64,000 bases of DNA, taken from contig JANSLP010000177.1 of assembly GCA_029298735.1 (NCBI GenBank), positions 1 to 64,000 on the forward strand. The letters run 5' to 3'. The translations under genes were made by a program, and so were the position numbers. The DNA is from Ophiostoma sp. CBS 140.51. Lineage: Eukaryota > Ascomycota > Sordariomycetes > Ophiostomatales > Ophiostomataceae. The notes under the pieces are model-generated. The model was given only the letters and a program-made list of their open reading frames with translations. It had not been told where the DNA came from and did not search any database. Positions 21,601 to 33,700 of this stretch are shown piece by piece (within the stretch, counting starts at the first letter, position 1; each line of letters starts with the position of its first letter).

Positions 21601-23776
21601 CCGCTAAAATAGAATGGACAAAAAAGAAAACGAAAATATTTTGTGTCCCTCTTTCCCTTTTTGCCTTTCACACCAGACCCCAGTCCTTGTTCTTGCTCAG
21701 TGTCTCAGACAAAAACCACAAATTCTGTTGCTCTTTGTTCTTCGCTCCTGCCCTCAAATTCGACACATGGTTTTCTCGTGCATCGCCCCTTCCCCTCTTG
21801 TCTTGTACACGCCGGTTCTCTTTCCCCAGGATGGCCTAGCCCCTGCCCTCCACAGTCAGTCCCAGGTCCCAATTTCGGTCGCGCGCAGAAAGAACGGACG
21901 TCGCTTTTCGTCGTTTCCCCCTCGCCCCTTCCGTCCCTTTGTCGCTTCATTTCGCCACGCGAAAAAACCTTGTCTGAGCAGCCTGCCAGAAACAACAGGC
22001 CGACCCAGGCTCCAGATCACTGTCATGCTACCAACCACCCCTGCTATCGAGGCAGGCGATTCTGGCGTAGACGCCGTCCATGATGATGTCGATAATGTCG
22101 ATGCAGTTGACGGCGCCGTGCTCGGCGAGGGCCTAACACACCTGGGCGCTGGCTTGGCTGAAGCGTGTAAGTTCAGTCCCCTGTTGCTTCGATGATCACT
22201 GCTCTTCTGCTTCTTTTGCTTCTTTGCTCCTTCTGTATTGCTATTTCACACCTCACCGTTCTGCTGAAACTCTTGCCTTGCATGCATTTGTGACTTGCTC
22301 GCTCCTTCCCTAAGTTGGGGCTCTGTCTTGTTTTCCCTTTCTCTTTTCGTTCTGCGTAGCGTCCTTCCCTCATGCCTTCCTGCCCTCGTATTCTTCATGC
22401 CCTTTGCTCCTTCCCCCACAGTCCCTTGTCCAGCTCCTTGTGCTGGCTCGTCCCATCCACAAGGGAATCGTTGTGTCTTGCCCCCCCTCCTTCCACATTC
22501 CGACGTTGTGCCTAGGGGTTCCTTCCCTAAATTGGCAAACTCGATCTGGCCTTGTGCCTCGTTTCCCCTTTCCCTTCTTTGAATCTTTCTTTTCTCTTTC
22601 CCATCCCCACTTGGCTCTATTTTTCTTTTCTTCTTCTTGATCTCATAGACATCGATCATCCCTCGATCCCCATCTTCACTTTTCTTCTTCTTCTCACCAT
22701 CACTCCTACATACCACGTTGTCTCCCTCTCTCTCTCTGCATGACATATACCCTCTATCCATCTGCCTCCATATTCTTTTTTATCCCTTTGCCAAGACATC
22801 CCCTCTCTCCAACAACACACCCTGGATCAAGCTACAAGAGCCAGCAAGCATTGCGCTCCCGTCCTTGTGAATCAATCTGCACGACCAAGCACCGGGCGAA
22901 CAGTATAGATTGAGTTGCACATTGTTTCTGTCGGGCAATATCACCTTCCGCGTATCGATTTGTCCACTGTTGTGCTCTTGCTCTCGTGGCCGTTTCTGTC
23001 TTGTGATCGTCAAAGAAAAATTCTTCATTTCATTCATTTCCATCTCTTTTTCCTCGTTTTTCGTTTTGACACTACTTCTTATTACGTTTTTTTCCTAACC
23101 TTTTTTGCCCTGCACTTTTTCACTTCCTTATTTTGGCACGTCGCTAATCTTGCCTTTCTCTCTTGCTTCGCCCTCGTTTTCCCGTTTGTTAGCTGCCAGA
23201 GTCACACCACCACTTCCTGTTCCAGAGCCTGCACACCAGCACGACGAACAGAACCAGCAAATCCAGCAAGACCTGCAGAACCCACAAAACCCACAAAAGC
23301 CTTCGCTCAAATACCTGGACCAGCCCGCCCCAGCACGGGCCCCATTGTTGGCGCCTGCACCGGACGCAATCCAGAACTTCACGCACCAGCACCAGCGGAA
23401 CCCCGCACAGGCATTAGCGTCTTGTCAAGAACCAGTTGCAGCTGCAGCAGCCGCATCAGAAGGACCACCCTCGGGGCCACCTCCAGGACAACCTCCAGGG
23501 CCGCTGTCTCCAACCGCACCACCTCCCCTGCCTTTAAGTCTGGAGACTGACAAGCTACCAATAATAAACCGCTTGGCCTCTCCAGCCCTCTCCTCCTCCT
23601 CGCCGCCTCTATCAACCCCCTACCTCCCTCCTACCTCGCACCGCTCTTTGCCTTTGGGTGTGAACTCGTCTTCACTTCCTTCTCCTCCTCATCCTCTCTC
23701 TCCTTCATCTCAACTACCTTTATTGCCTTCTGTCGCTCCTGACCACCATCTGGAACATACAGCTGAACTCGCTTCC
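21601..23776 (+). promoter_or_regulatory. Very long pyrimidine-rich 5' leader of the Gag1-like gene
   Basis: About 2.2 kb of plus-strand C/T-rich sequence (TTTCTTTTC, CTTCCTTCC, TCTCTCTC near 22725) directly upstream of the Gag1-like gene. It contains short open frames with ATGs, possible upstream ORFs. One at 22025-22166 ends at a good GTAAGT donor and is in the right phase (1) to be joined to an acceptor at 23761-23762, which follows a CTGAC branch point and lies 14 bases before the ATG at 23777. So this stretch may include a coding first exon and a 1.6 kb intron. Promoter position is unknown. Confidence 0.5.
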
Positions 23777-25669
23777 ATGCCGAAGATGGTCTTTTCCGAC
23801 TTGATTAAGTCGCCCAAGTCCCCGTTCGCAAAGTTTCGTCACCTCCATACCGGCAGTCAACAACACAACACAACCCAGGTCGAAGGCCAGCAGTCCAGTG
23901 AGCTCCTAGACTATGGTGACCCGGATCTCTTGAGCCGTGACAAGACCAAGCAGAAGGAAGCTGTTCGTCGGTATCTCGCCGACAAGATTCGCAATGATTG
24001 GGACTTTTCATGGCCGTCTCCCGATCTGAGCACCGCCCATACAGACGCGGCCCAGGCACGTGCTCTGACCGTACGCAAACGGTTGGTGCGGGCTGAACAG
24101 GTTGGCCTTCTTGAGCCATCAGAGACATTTGCTAGCCCACTTGCTACCGTGGGTGACAGCGCAACTGTTTCCCTGGCTGCTGTTTCAGCGGCTGTGGCAG
24201 CAGATGCCGCAGCCGAGGCTACAGCAGGTGACGAGCCGAACTTCGACGATGACTTCGAATCGGACGCCGAGTCTGTCTACAGCACAGTTTCTGAGGATGC
24301 AATTCACTTCCGGCCACGTGCTGAGTGGATGTCGGATCTGTCTGAAGACGAGAAGCCCGGCACCTACTACTCGCGAATGCCCACATACGTTCACTCGCCC
24401 TTCCGCTTTGATTCACCTGACGCAGTGGGCACAGCTGTCAACGTGCCGGTCGACGTTAGGAAAGCAAATGCACGCCGCGATATGCGTGCAGAGATTGTTT
24501 GGAACGAGGGCCTTGCCTGCTTCATTGCCCGCCGTGATGCATGGACTGGTGCCCGCACCGTGCACCTGAAGCCCGCAAAGCCACTTGCACCAACGTCGCC
24601 TGTCTCGCCCCGCCGCGGCCTCTTCCGCTTCCACAGCCACACGAAATCCGAACCGGCACCGGCTGTGTCCGTTCCCATCGCCATCGCGACGGGTGGAAAG
24701 GCAGGTACCCATGATTCGCACTCTGCTTCCACGACGCCAACAGCACCAACCCAGACGAGCCCCACGGGCAGAACATCGACTACTCTGCCATTGTCGCCTG
24801 TTACGTCGAACTCACGCCACTCGCAGCACTCTCAGCAGTCGCACCATTCACAACAGTCCCAGCAATCTGCCGGCCTGGATACTGTCGCAACCACCCCCAT
24901 GACATCGGATTGCGGTGGTGGCGGCGGTGTTGACGGCGGTATGCTACAGCAGTCCGTCTCGCACGCCAGTGCCAAATCCCCTAAACTTGGACTCACGCGC
25001 AGCCATGCCTCGCGTGCAAGCCAGCCGCATCCCGACTATGCCGTGGAAACCATTATCCCCGTGGCGCCTCCTTTGCTGCCGCCTGGCAACCCCATGCGTG
25101 CCTCAATCACGCCTGCTATTTACCTTAGCCTCTACGACAAGCTCGTTTCGAGTTCGCTCCAGCCGTCGTGCCCGATCAACCTGAGCGACATGATCCGCTC
25201 GTGTGTCTCAGGCTGGAAGCGCGACAACGAGTGGCCTCCTCGCACTGTCGAGATGTCGGCACCGGCCGTTGCTGCCATGTCAATTGCACTGCGCAAGAAG
25301 CGGCGTGATGAGCGGCGCGAAGTCCAGAAGGACAAGCGTGACACGACCAACCATCCTGCCGATGGTGGGAGCAGCGGCCTCCCGTCGCCTGGCCTTACGC
25401 GCCGCATGTCGAGCTTCCTAGGCGGCCGTCCTTCCCCTGGCAACATTGTCCTACCGACGACGACTACAGCGGTCGCTGGCGCCACCGGACCGGCCTCGCC
25501 TCCTATTGACGAGAAGGATTCATCAGACGGCATCAATGGCCAGCGTGGTATTCGCCGCAGCCTGCAGCGCGTGCTTGGCCTGGGCTATGCGGCCCATGGC
25601 GGAAACACAGGTGGCCATGGTCACTCGATGTCTGTCGGCACCGTTGGGCAGTACACGAAGCAGATCTAA
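23777..25669 (+). CDS. Gag1-like clamp domain protein (DUF4050 family)
   Basis: A fungal protein of 630 residues from the ATG at 23777 (MPKMVFSDLIKSPKSPFAKF). A conserved block at about 45-80 contains DYGDPDLLSRDKTKQKEAVR and KIRNDWDFSWP. A second conserved block near the C-terminal third contains LYDKLV and PINLSDMIRSCVSGWKRD followed by EWPPR. These blocks resemble the Gag1-like clamp family as I remember it; the molecular role is not known to me. Long Ser/Thr/Pro/Gln-rich segments between them are probably disordered. The frame stays open for 672 bases upstream, but that part is Pro/Ser-rich and may only reflect leader composition. An alternative start exon at 22025-22166 would add about 52 residues. 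Confidence 0.7.
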   Translation: MPKMVFSDLIKSPKSPFAKFRHLHTGSQQHNTTQVEGQQSSELLDYGDPDLLSRDKTKQKEAVRRYLADKIRNDWDFSWPSPDLSTAHTDAAQARALTVRKRLVRAEQVGLLEPSETFASPLATVGDSATVSLAAVSAAVAADAAAEATAGDEPNFDDDFESDAESVYSTVSEDAIHFRPRAEWMSDLSEDEKPGTYYSRMPTYVHSPFRFDSPDAVGTAVNVPVDVRKANARRDMRAEIVWNEGLACFIARRDAWTGARTVHLKPAKPLAPTSPVSPRRGLFRFHSHTKSEPAPAVSVPIAIATGGKAGTHDSHSASTTPTAPTQTSPTGRTSTTLPLSPVTSNSRHSQHSQQSHHSQQSQQSAGLDTVATTPMTSDCGGGGGVDGGMLQQSVSHASAKSPKLGLTRSHASRASQPHPDYAVETIIPVAPPLLPPGNPMRASITPAIYLSLYDKLVSSSLQPSCPINLSDMIRSCVSGWKRDNEWPPRTVEMSAPAVAAMSIALRKKRRDERREVQKDKRDTTNHPADGGSSGLPSPGLTRRMSSFLGGRPSPGNIVLPTTTTAVAGATGPASPPIDEKDSSDGINGQRGIRRSLQRVLGLGYAAHGGNTGGHGHSMSVGTVGQYTKQI

Positions 25670-27083
25670 TACCCATCTTCTCTCATACGCACTACTTTAT
25701 GTCGGTGCATTATTTACCGCTTTCCTCTTGGAATTGGAATAGGCAGTTTCTGTCTTGGGAGTTACCCATTTTCGTTTTACTTTTTCAGTTTGGGCGTGAG
25801 ACGCGATTGTTTGGATGATTTTGTGTCTATTGCTTTCCACTTTATTTCTTCATTCCCCAAACGCCATATATACCCCTATTTTGCATCGATGTCGTTGTTA
25901 TAATAGCAGCGCCTTCTTCATGTATTTTGGTCTCTTCATATTCTGTTCATTTTGGTCATGTTTGGTTCTTGTTTCAGTTTCTTTTGGTTAGGTGGCACGA
26001 GAAGCGGTGGTTTTCTATCGCTCTTTTCAACGATAATAATGATAATAATATTTTAACATATGAATTCTCTACACTACATGCAGAAGCACCTTGGCATTGG
26101 CACGCTTCCATTTACCTATTTCAGCCTCCGATGGCATGCGGCAGGTGGCATGGCATGTCTCGTCATCATGTCTTGCAACGCTCACACACTCACTCACCTC
26201 CAGACATTCATTGCCACGCTGTGCGGCAGTTTTAGGGCTGTGCCTCGCCCTGCCGTTCCTAGCCCTCTTTCTTGTCCACCCAACCCACGCCTAGGCTAAG
26301 AAGACGCCGAGTCATACGCCAATTGCCTTCAAGCCACAGCTAATCGCCAGCGAATCCCCCACGCGCAATGGCCCACGAGCCCCAATTCTCTTGCATTCTC
26401 TTTGGGAAATCAGCGACACCGAGCCCCCTTGCTTGGATGGTTTGGATGCAGCCAAGCAAACGCCTAACGCCTACCGAGCAGAAGGGAGTGAGAGCGAGCT
26501 GTGAAGTCGTATATTAGGATCAGGGCGGAATGGCTCTCGCAAGCCAAAAATGGCGTCAACTCAACTTGCGACACAATTACTGGCCAAAAGCACCAATACT
26601 GTGGGCACACATCCCCCATCTTAAGCTTGTCGACTGGAGCTAGAGTGAGGAGAACCTCGCCAATTTTGTCACTTTTCCATTGTCTAGTTTTTTGGCCTGC
26701 CAGTTGGTCTAGTTCTAGGCCCTATTTTTAAAATCGCTCCTTTTTTCCGTTGGCTTCCTTTTCTTCTCTTTCTTCTCCCCTTCTTTTCTCTTTCCCTCTT
26801 CCCATCGATGACGCTTATTCGCAGGAGCGCACCGATTGCCCACAACACGGATAGCCCATCACACCGATGCGACGAGGACAAGGCGGAGGACGATAGAAAG
26901 ACAAACTTAAGGACAGCAGCGCCGCACCGTTTCGGAACCGACACCGCAAGCAGCCTCGAGCTCGACAACCTTTCCCGCGACGGGCGCAGCCGCCGCCGCC
27001 CACAACAAGAAGAACAACTACAACACCCACCGCAGCCCCGCCGTGCCGCGCAACGGCCCGACAGACACGACGTCGACGACACC
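25670..27083. other. Intergenic region before the phosphate transporter
   Basis: About 1.4 kb. The first part (to about 26060) is T-rich and fits the 3' untranslated region of the Gag1-like gene. The part from 26700 to 26810 is C/T-rich, and 26810-27080 is the immediate leader of the transporter gene. I see no convincing gene. No phosphate-response operator could be assigned with confidence. Confidence 0.45.
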
Positions 27084-29875
27084 ATGAAGTTCTCCCACAG
27101 CATTCAGTTCAATGCGGTCCCGGACTGGAGTACGCACTACATTGCGTACAGCAATCTCAAGAAGCTGTGTGTTCGGATTGGATGGATAGAGATGAATACA
27201 AGACGACTTGATGGACCAAAGAAGTAACCATTTACTGACAGTCACACAGAATCTACCAACTGGAGAAGTCGGTGAACCAGGCCGACGCACATGCCGCGAC
27301 CGACGATGCCGAATCCCGACCGCTGATTGTCGACGAGACCGAACCCGAGACCGTCTTCTCCCGCGCCCTTGATGTCGAACTCGAAAAGGTCTGCTCGTTT
27401 TACACACTTAAGGAGCGCGAGTTGGTTGAGGAAGCCGACCAGCTGTTGCAGGACATTGGCCATTTCGACGAGGAGGAGGAGCAATTGCAGAAGCAGAAAA
27501 ATGGCGAAGCACCCCAGAACGGCAAGTCTGATATCGAGATTGGAGGCGCTGCATCCACATCCGGAGCGGCTGCAGGACCATCGACGGCACGCCCGACATC
27601 TGCAGACCGGAACAGCTTCCACAGCCGACGATCGACGGACGACGGCGAGATCTCGGATGCCGCCGCGGACGATGACGATGCCGATGAGAACACAGCATTG
27701 ACGGAGCGTCGCTTGCAGGAGGCCCACCAGCAGGCCCAGCAGCATCGTCGCCGCTTCAGCTTTGGCGCCGCCAACCGCCGCCGCCGCCGGCCGATATCCA
27801 ACTTGATTGCATCGACCGACATGACCGCCTCGACCGAGTTCACCCGGTCGCGCCGGTACAGCACGACATTTGAGGACCACCCGGAAGATGCCGTGCTCTT
27901 CTCGTCGAGCATCATGCTCAAGAAGCGCATTATCAACATCTACGTGCAGTTGTGCGAGCTCAAGTCGTACGTGCAGCTCAACAAGACGGGTTTCCGGAAG
28001 GTGCTCAAGAAGTTTGACAAGATTATCGACACCCACCTGCGCGCGCGCTATATGGCCACAGTCGTGGAGCCTGCGTACCCCTTCCGCCCGGAGGCCTGGG
28101 AGCTGCTGGTCGACAACATTGTGAAGATGGAGGGCGCGTACGCGACCGTCGTTACGGACGGTGATGCGGAGACGGCCAAGCGCGACCTTCGCTCGCACCT
28201 TCGCGAGCACGTCGTGTGGGAGCGCAACACGGTCTGGCGCGACATGATTGGTATCGAGCGCCGCGCCGAGGCGGCCAGTCTTGGTCGCACACTCCTTGGC
28301 GGCGGCGGCGGTATCGGCGGCGGGTTTGGCCTCATGGCGGCCGGCGGTGACGACGCCAAGGACCCTGCGAGCAGTCTTCTGCTACAGGGCGACGAGGAGC
28401 ACCAGGCGGCACCGACGCGCCGCATCCGCACACCTTTCGGTCGTGTCATTTCGATCCCGGCCTGGGTCATCAGCAGCACCATGTTCACGCTGTTGGCGAT
28501 TGTGGCCGTCTTCTTCGTCTTGCTTTATGCACCGATCCTGCCCAACGAGCCTGAGCAGCAAAACTGCCTGGCCATGCTGGTGTTTGTCAGTCTGCTGTGG
28601 GCGACAGAGGCGATCCCTCTGTTTGTCACCTCGCTGATGGTGCCCTTCTTGTGTGTCGTGCTGCGCGTGGCCCGCAGCGACCAGCAGCCGCACGAGCGTC
28701 TTGACTCCAAGGCGGCCGCGGCGTTCATCTTTGCGTCCATGTGGACGCCCGTTATTATGCTGCTGCTGGGCGGCTTCACGCTCGCAGCTGCCATCTCTAA
28801 GTGCCGCATCGACAAGCGCATTGCCACATTTGTACTGAGCAAGGCCGGCACGCAGCCGCGGACAGTGCTGCTCGCCAACATGATGGTTGCTGCGTTTGCC
28901 AGTATGCTGATCAGCAACGTTGCGGCGCCCGTTCTCTGTTTCTCGATTATCGAGCCCATGCTCCGCAACCTGCCGTCCGACTCCAACATGTCCAAGGCCG
29001 TCATCATGGGCATTGCACTGGCTAGCAACATTGGCGGTATGCTGTCGCCGATTGCCTCGCCGCAGAATATTGTCGCCATTGGCATCATGAAGCCCGAGCC
29101 GCCATGGCTGCAGTGGTTCTTCATCTCGATCCCCGTCGGTGTCGTCTCGATCCTGCTCATCTGGCTGCTGCTTCTCGTGTCCTTCCGCCCCGGACGTGGC
29201 ACTACTATTGTGGCCATCCGCCCCGTGCGCGAGCGGTTTAATGGTGTGCAGTGGTTCGTGACACTGGTGACACTGGTGACCATTGGTTTGTGGTGCGCCA
29301 GTCACCAGCTTGAGGAGACGTTTGGCGACATGGGTGTCGTGGCTATTCTGCCGATTGTCTTGTTCTTTGGTATTGGCATCCTCACCAAGGAAGACTTCAA
29401 CAACTTTCCCTGGACCATTATCATCCTAGCTGCCGGCGGCCTCGCCCTAGGTAAGGCCGTCAAGGCTTCGGGTCTGCTGGATACGGTCGCCGCCGCCATC
29501 ACCGAAATGGTGCAGGGCATGAGCCTGTACGGCGTGCTCGTCGTCTTCTCGACGCTGATTCTGGTCATTGCCACCTTCATCAGCCATACGGTGGCTGCTC
29601 TGATCCTGCTGCCACTGGTCAACAACGTCGGCGCCGACATGGACGAGCCGCATCCGAACCTGCTGGTCATGGCTGGCGTGCTCATGTGCAGTGCAGCCAT
29701 GGGCCTGCCGACCTCGGGCTTCCCCAACATGACGGCCATCATGAAGGAGGACCCCGCCGGCCAGCGCTACCTGCAGGTCAAGCACTTCATCACGCGTGGT
29801 ATCCCCAGCAGTATCCTGACGTTGATTGTCGTCCTGACGCTCGGATATGCAGCGATGCGCATTACTGGCATGTAA
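27084..29875 (+). CDS. SPX-domain low-affinity phosphate transporter, Pho90/Pho91 type
   Basis: A sodium/anion-symporter-family phosphate carrier with an inositol-pyrophosphate-sensing SPX domain. Two exons, 27084-27166 and 27250-29875, join in phase to give 902 residues. The join makes the conserved SPX start: MKFSHSIQFNAVPDWSTHYI, then YSNLKKLIYQLEK. The SPX domain continues to about residue 300, with KKRIINIYVQLCELKSYVQL and NKTGFRKVLKKFDKI, including the lysine surface that binds inositol pyrophosphates. From about 400 on there are roughly a dozen hydrophobic spans with family signatures such as LLWATEAIPLFVTSLMVPFL and ASNIGGMLSPIASPQN. Yeast Pho91 sits in the vacuole membrane and Pho87/Pho90 at the plasma membrane; sequence alone does not tell me which this is. 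Confidence 0.92.
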
Positions 29876-30756
29876 GAGGGAGGTGTGGACCTCCCGTTCC
29901 GTTTCTTTTGTTCACCAAGAAACTCAAACTAGAAAGACGAGTAGATGTGTTCATGGCGTTTGGGTTGTTTTCTTTTTGTTTATAAACTTGGCTTTCTCAG
30001 CTGTCAGCCTCGTTGAGTGACCAGATTTCACTTGTAGGTAGATTTGAGCCGTTTTTGGCATCATGTGTTTTGGCCCTCGCCTATTCTCTTTTCCTTTTAT
30101 CAAATTGCAGCGCTTTTATATAAATACGAGCCATTTAAGACTGATTCTCTTTTATCTGTACTTTGTGAACCCGGTGATGTTCTACAATACACTGCCAGAC
30201 TGCATGTCAATTTATGTGAGCTCCAGCGCTGTTAGGCTAAGCTAGGCCTAGAGAATGACGTTTATTGCCCCTTTGAGCATGTCCGGTTGCGCGCCACGGA
30301 AGTACCCACCCAACAAGCAACCCAGCCTGCTCGTTGGCTCTTTCCGTCCTATCAGCTGCCCAAGCTCCCTGCCTCCACTCATGACCCGCCTAGCCTTCCC
30401 ATTCCACCTCAACCGCTCCCAACAACTTCCCGCGAACCTCAACCAAGAGGCTCTCCTCTAATAACATCACGACCTCACCAAGCGATTTACGAGCGGTTTC
30501 TCTTTCTCTAGCCCGACGACATCGTTTTTCATTCTCGCGACCGCTCACTCACCATCGCTACGCACGTGCAACGACATGGCCGCGTCGGCCGCGTCTGGCT
30601 GATTGACATTTCCTCGGTCTCTGCCTGACGACATTCCATTCTTGGATACAAGCATATTGAACGACGACACTACCCATATCCTTCTCCTCCCCTCCCATTG
30701 ATACCCGGCATCGGCGTGCTCGCCGGTCGCCACCACCACTAACAACAACCGCCACC
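29876..30756. other. Intergenic, transporter 3' end and Vps39 promoter
   Basis: About 0.9 kb. The first 330 bases are T-rich, consistent with a 3' untranslated region. The second half is C-rich leader of the Vps39 gene. A 10-base perfect palindrome (CTAGGCCTAG) lies near 30243-30252. No gene seen. Confidence 0.45.
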
Positions 30757-33700
30757 ATGCTCTCCGCATTCACCGCCCGACCGATTGTCGAGCTCAAGGC
30801 GCGCAACAAGGCCAAGATCGAGTCGCTTGTCGCGTACGGCGATAGACTACTAGTCGGCCTGAACACCGGCGTCCTGCGCATCTACCGTGTAAACGAGCAG
30901 ACGGGCGCACCAGCGGATGCCCCAGCGGGCACCGACAACAACAACGCCCCAGCACCCGACACCGACCCTACACACCTTCTACGCGAAGTCGAGAAGTTCT
31001 CCCCGCGCGCCATTGAACAGCTCGCCATTATCAAGGAGGCCAACACCCTGATCTCGCTTTCCAATTATGTGGTCTCGTTCCACGACCTGCAGACGTTTAC
31101 GCCCCTGCCCGGCGCGGCGCCGCTTCCGGGAACGAAGAATGCCTCGGCTTTTGCTGTGACGAGCAACATTGTCAAGGACCCAGCCACGGGTATTCCAGAG
31201 ATTGTGTCGCGGCTGGCTGTTGCCGTCAAGCGGCGCCTGTTGCTGTGGAGCTGGTATGCGAGCGAGCTCAGTGGAGGCGGCATGGGCGTCACTGGCGGCG
31301 GACCTCAGGAGGGGAGCTCTGCCGGCCACGATGGGGACGACTCAATGGCGCCGGCGGAAATCACACTCTCAGAGACGATCCGATCCCTGACATGGGCTAG
31401 TGCAACGAAACTGGTTGTTGGCATGAACGCCGGCTACGTCCTGGTCGATGTGGTGACACGGACTGTCGAGGAGATTGTTGGCAACACGTCCTCCGGAGCC
31501 AACGGCGGCAGCGGTGGTGACTCGAGCGGGGTTTCAGCAGCGAGCCGTTTCGGCGCACTGGGAAGCGCCAGCATGGGCTACATGGGCCTGGGCAGCTATA
31601 TGCCCAAGCCTCTTGCCGCCAAGCTGGCCGATGGCGAGGTGCTCCTGGCCAAGGACGTGCACACACTCTTCATCACAGATGCCGGCAAACCTCTCGATAG
31701 GAGGGGGATACCGTGGCCAGCGGCACCAGAGAGCGTCGGCTACAGCTACCCATACATTCTCGCTCTCCAGCCACCAGCCAAGGGCTCACTTGAAGTGCGC
31801 AACCCCTCCACTCTGAGCCTGCTGCAGACAATCGCCCTGCCAAACGCAACACAATTGCATGTTCCACCACCTTCCGTCAGCCTGGCACATGCCGGCAAGG
31901 GATTTCACGTCTCCTCGGAACGTGGCATCTGGAAGATGGATGCCACAGGGTACGATAGCCAGATCGATGCCCTTGTAGCTCAAGGCCACCTCGACGAGGC
32001 CATCAGCCTGCTGAGTCTGCTCGAAGATGCTCTATTACGAAACAAGAGCAAGACGTTGCGGGACATCAAGATGCAAAAGGCCGAGAAGCTGTTCCGTCAG
32101 AAGAAGTACCTCGCCTCAATGGATCTTTTCAACGAGGAAGATGTGCATGCACCACCCGAGCGTGTGTTTCGGTTCTTCCCGCGGTCCATTGTTGGCGATT
32201 TGTCTGATGACAAGTCGGCAGAGAACGAGACCGATGCCGACGCGGAAGATGCCGAGGGTGAAGGAAGCAAGAACGGAGCGGCCGCAAAGAACGGCACAGA
32301 GACTGAAGACGGGACTAATGCCTCAAATGCGACCCCCCAAAATGGCAACGGTGACGGCAGTAGCCACCAAACCAATGGCAAGAACGGCACCTCAGACTCG
32401 AAAGATGCGGCAGCCATGACAGCACAGCCATCTGAACCGTCTTCTTCTTTGCCACTAGGCGGTGGCTTCACAAAAGCATTCTGGGGCCACCGGAAAGTCA
32501 ACTCCGAGACGGCATCGGTCGCCTCGGCGCCCAAGGGTAGCACAGACTCGGACGGCACAAGCGTCAAGGGAAAGCAGGCCGCAGTATCAAGCACAGAGGC
32601 CGCAGCTGCATCCACACCTGTTGTTCACGCCAACGGATACGTCCCGCTCGAGGGTAAGGACCTCCTGAGCGCTACCGAGGCGCTGAACAGCTACTTGGCC
32701 GGCACGCGTGCTCGTCTGCAGCGGGTTATCGACCCGGCCACGGGCAAACTCAAGAAGCCGCAGCAGGGCTCGAACGTTCGGCGAGAAGGCTCAGCGCCAC
32801 TGTTTGACAGCGACTCGGGATCGGATGCAGACGATGATGCGGCGCGTGAAGCTCGACTCAAGGCCACCTTTACTACTGTTGACACGACCATGTTCCGCGT
32901 CCTAATGCTGATCCGGCCCAAGCTGGCCAGTTCTCTGTTCCGCATTCCCAACTTTTGCGATCCGGACGTGGTCAATGAGCGGCTGCTGGAGCACAACCGC
33001 TTCAACGAGCTGGTCGACTTTTTCTACGGCAAACGGCTACACCGGCCGGCGCTGGAGCTCCTAAAACGGTTTGGCGATGTCGGCGGCAAGTCGGACGAGG
33101 ACAAGAAGGTCTACGGCGAGAATGAAAAGGCCGAGAAATCGGCAGAGGCATCTGATGCTGCGACAACACCAGTGCCCCCCGCTCTGCGTGGCCCACAGCG
33201 GACCATTGCCTACTTGCAGAGCCTACCACCAGAGATGATTTACCTCATTCTCGAGTTTGCCGCGTGGACGCTGCGGGCCGACCCGGTGCACGGCATGGAC
33301 GTGTTCTTGGCGGACTCGGAAAACGCCGAGACGCTGCCGCGCGACAAGGTTGTGCATTTCCTGGCGGGCATTGATGCACGCCTGGAGCTGCGGTACCTGG
33401 AGCACATCATTAGCGAGCTCAACGACCTGACGCCCGATTTCCATAATAGGTTGATTGAGCAACGGATTAAGCTGCTGAAGGAGGAGAGGGCCAACAACGA
33501 GAAAACGGAGACGAAGACAGCCCCAGAGACCAAAGAGAGCACACCCGACAGCGACACGGACGGTGAAGGCAGCCGAGAAGAGACGTGGGAAGAGAGCATG
33601 GCGCGACTGGTTGCGTTCCTCAAAGAGAGCAAGCAGTACAGTCTGTCCAAAGCGTTCGGCCTTATACCACGAGATGACGCTGTATTCTACGAAGCCCAGG

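Noticed and set aside
27242..28210. 322-residue minus-strand frame
   Set aside because: Antisense shadow of the SPX transporter gene; no domain, and the plus-strand frame has strong family signatures.
28382..29305. 307-residue minus-strand frame, His/Gly/Asp-rich
   Set aside because: Antisense shadow of the transporter membrane region.
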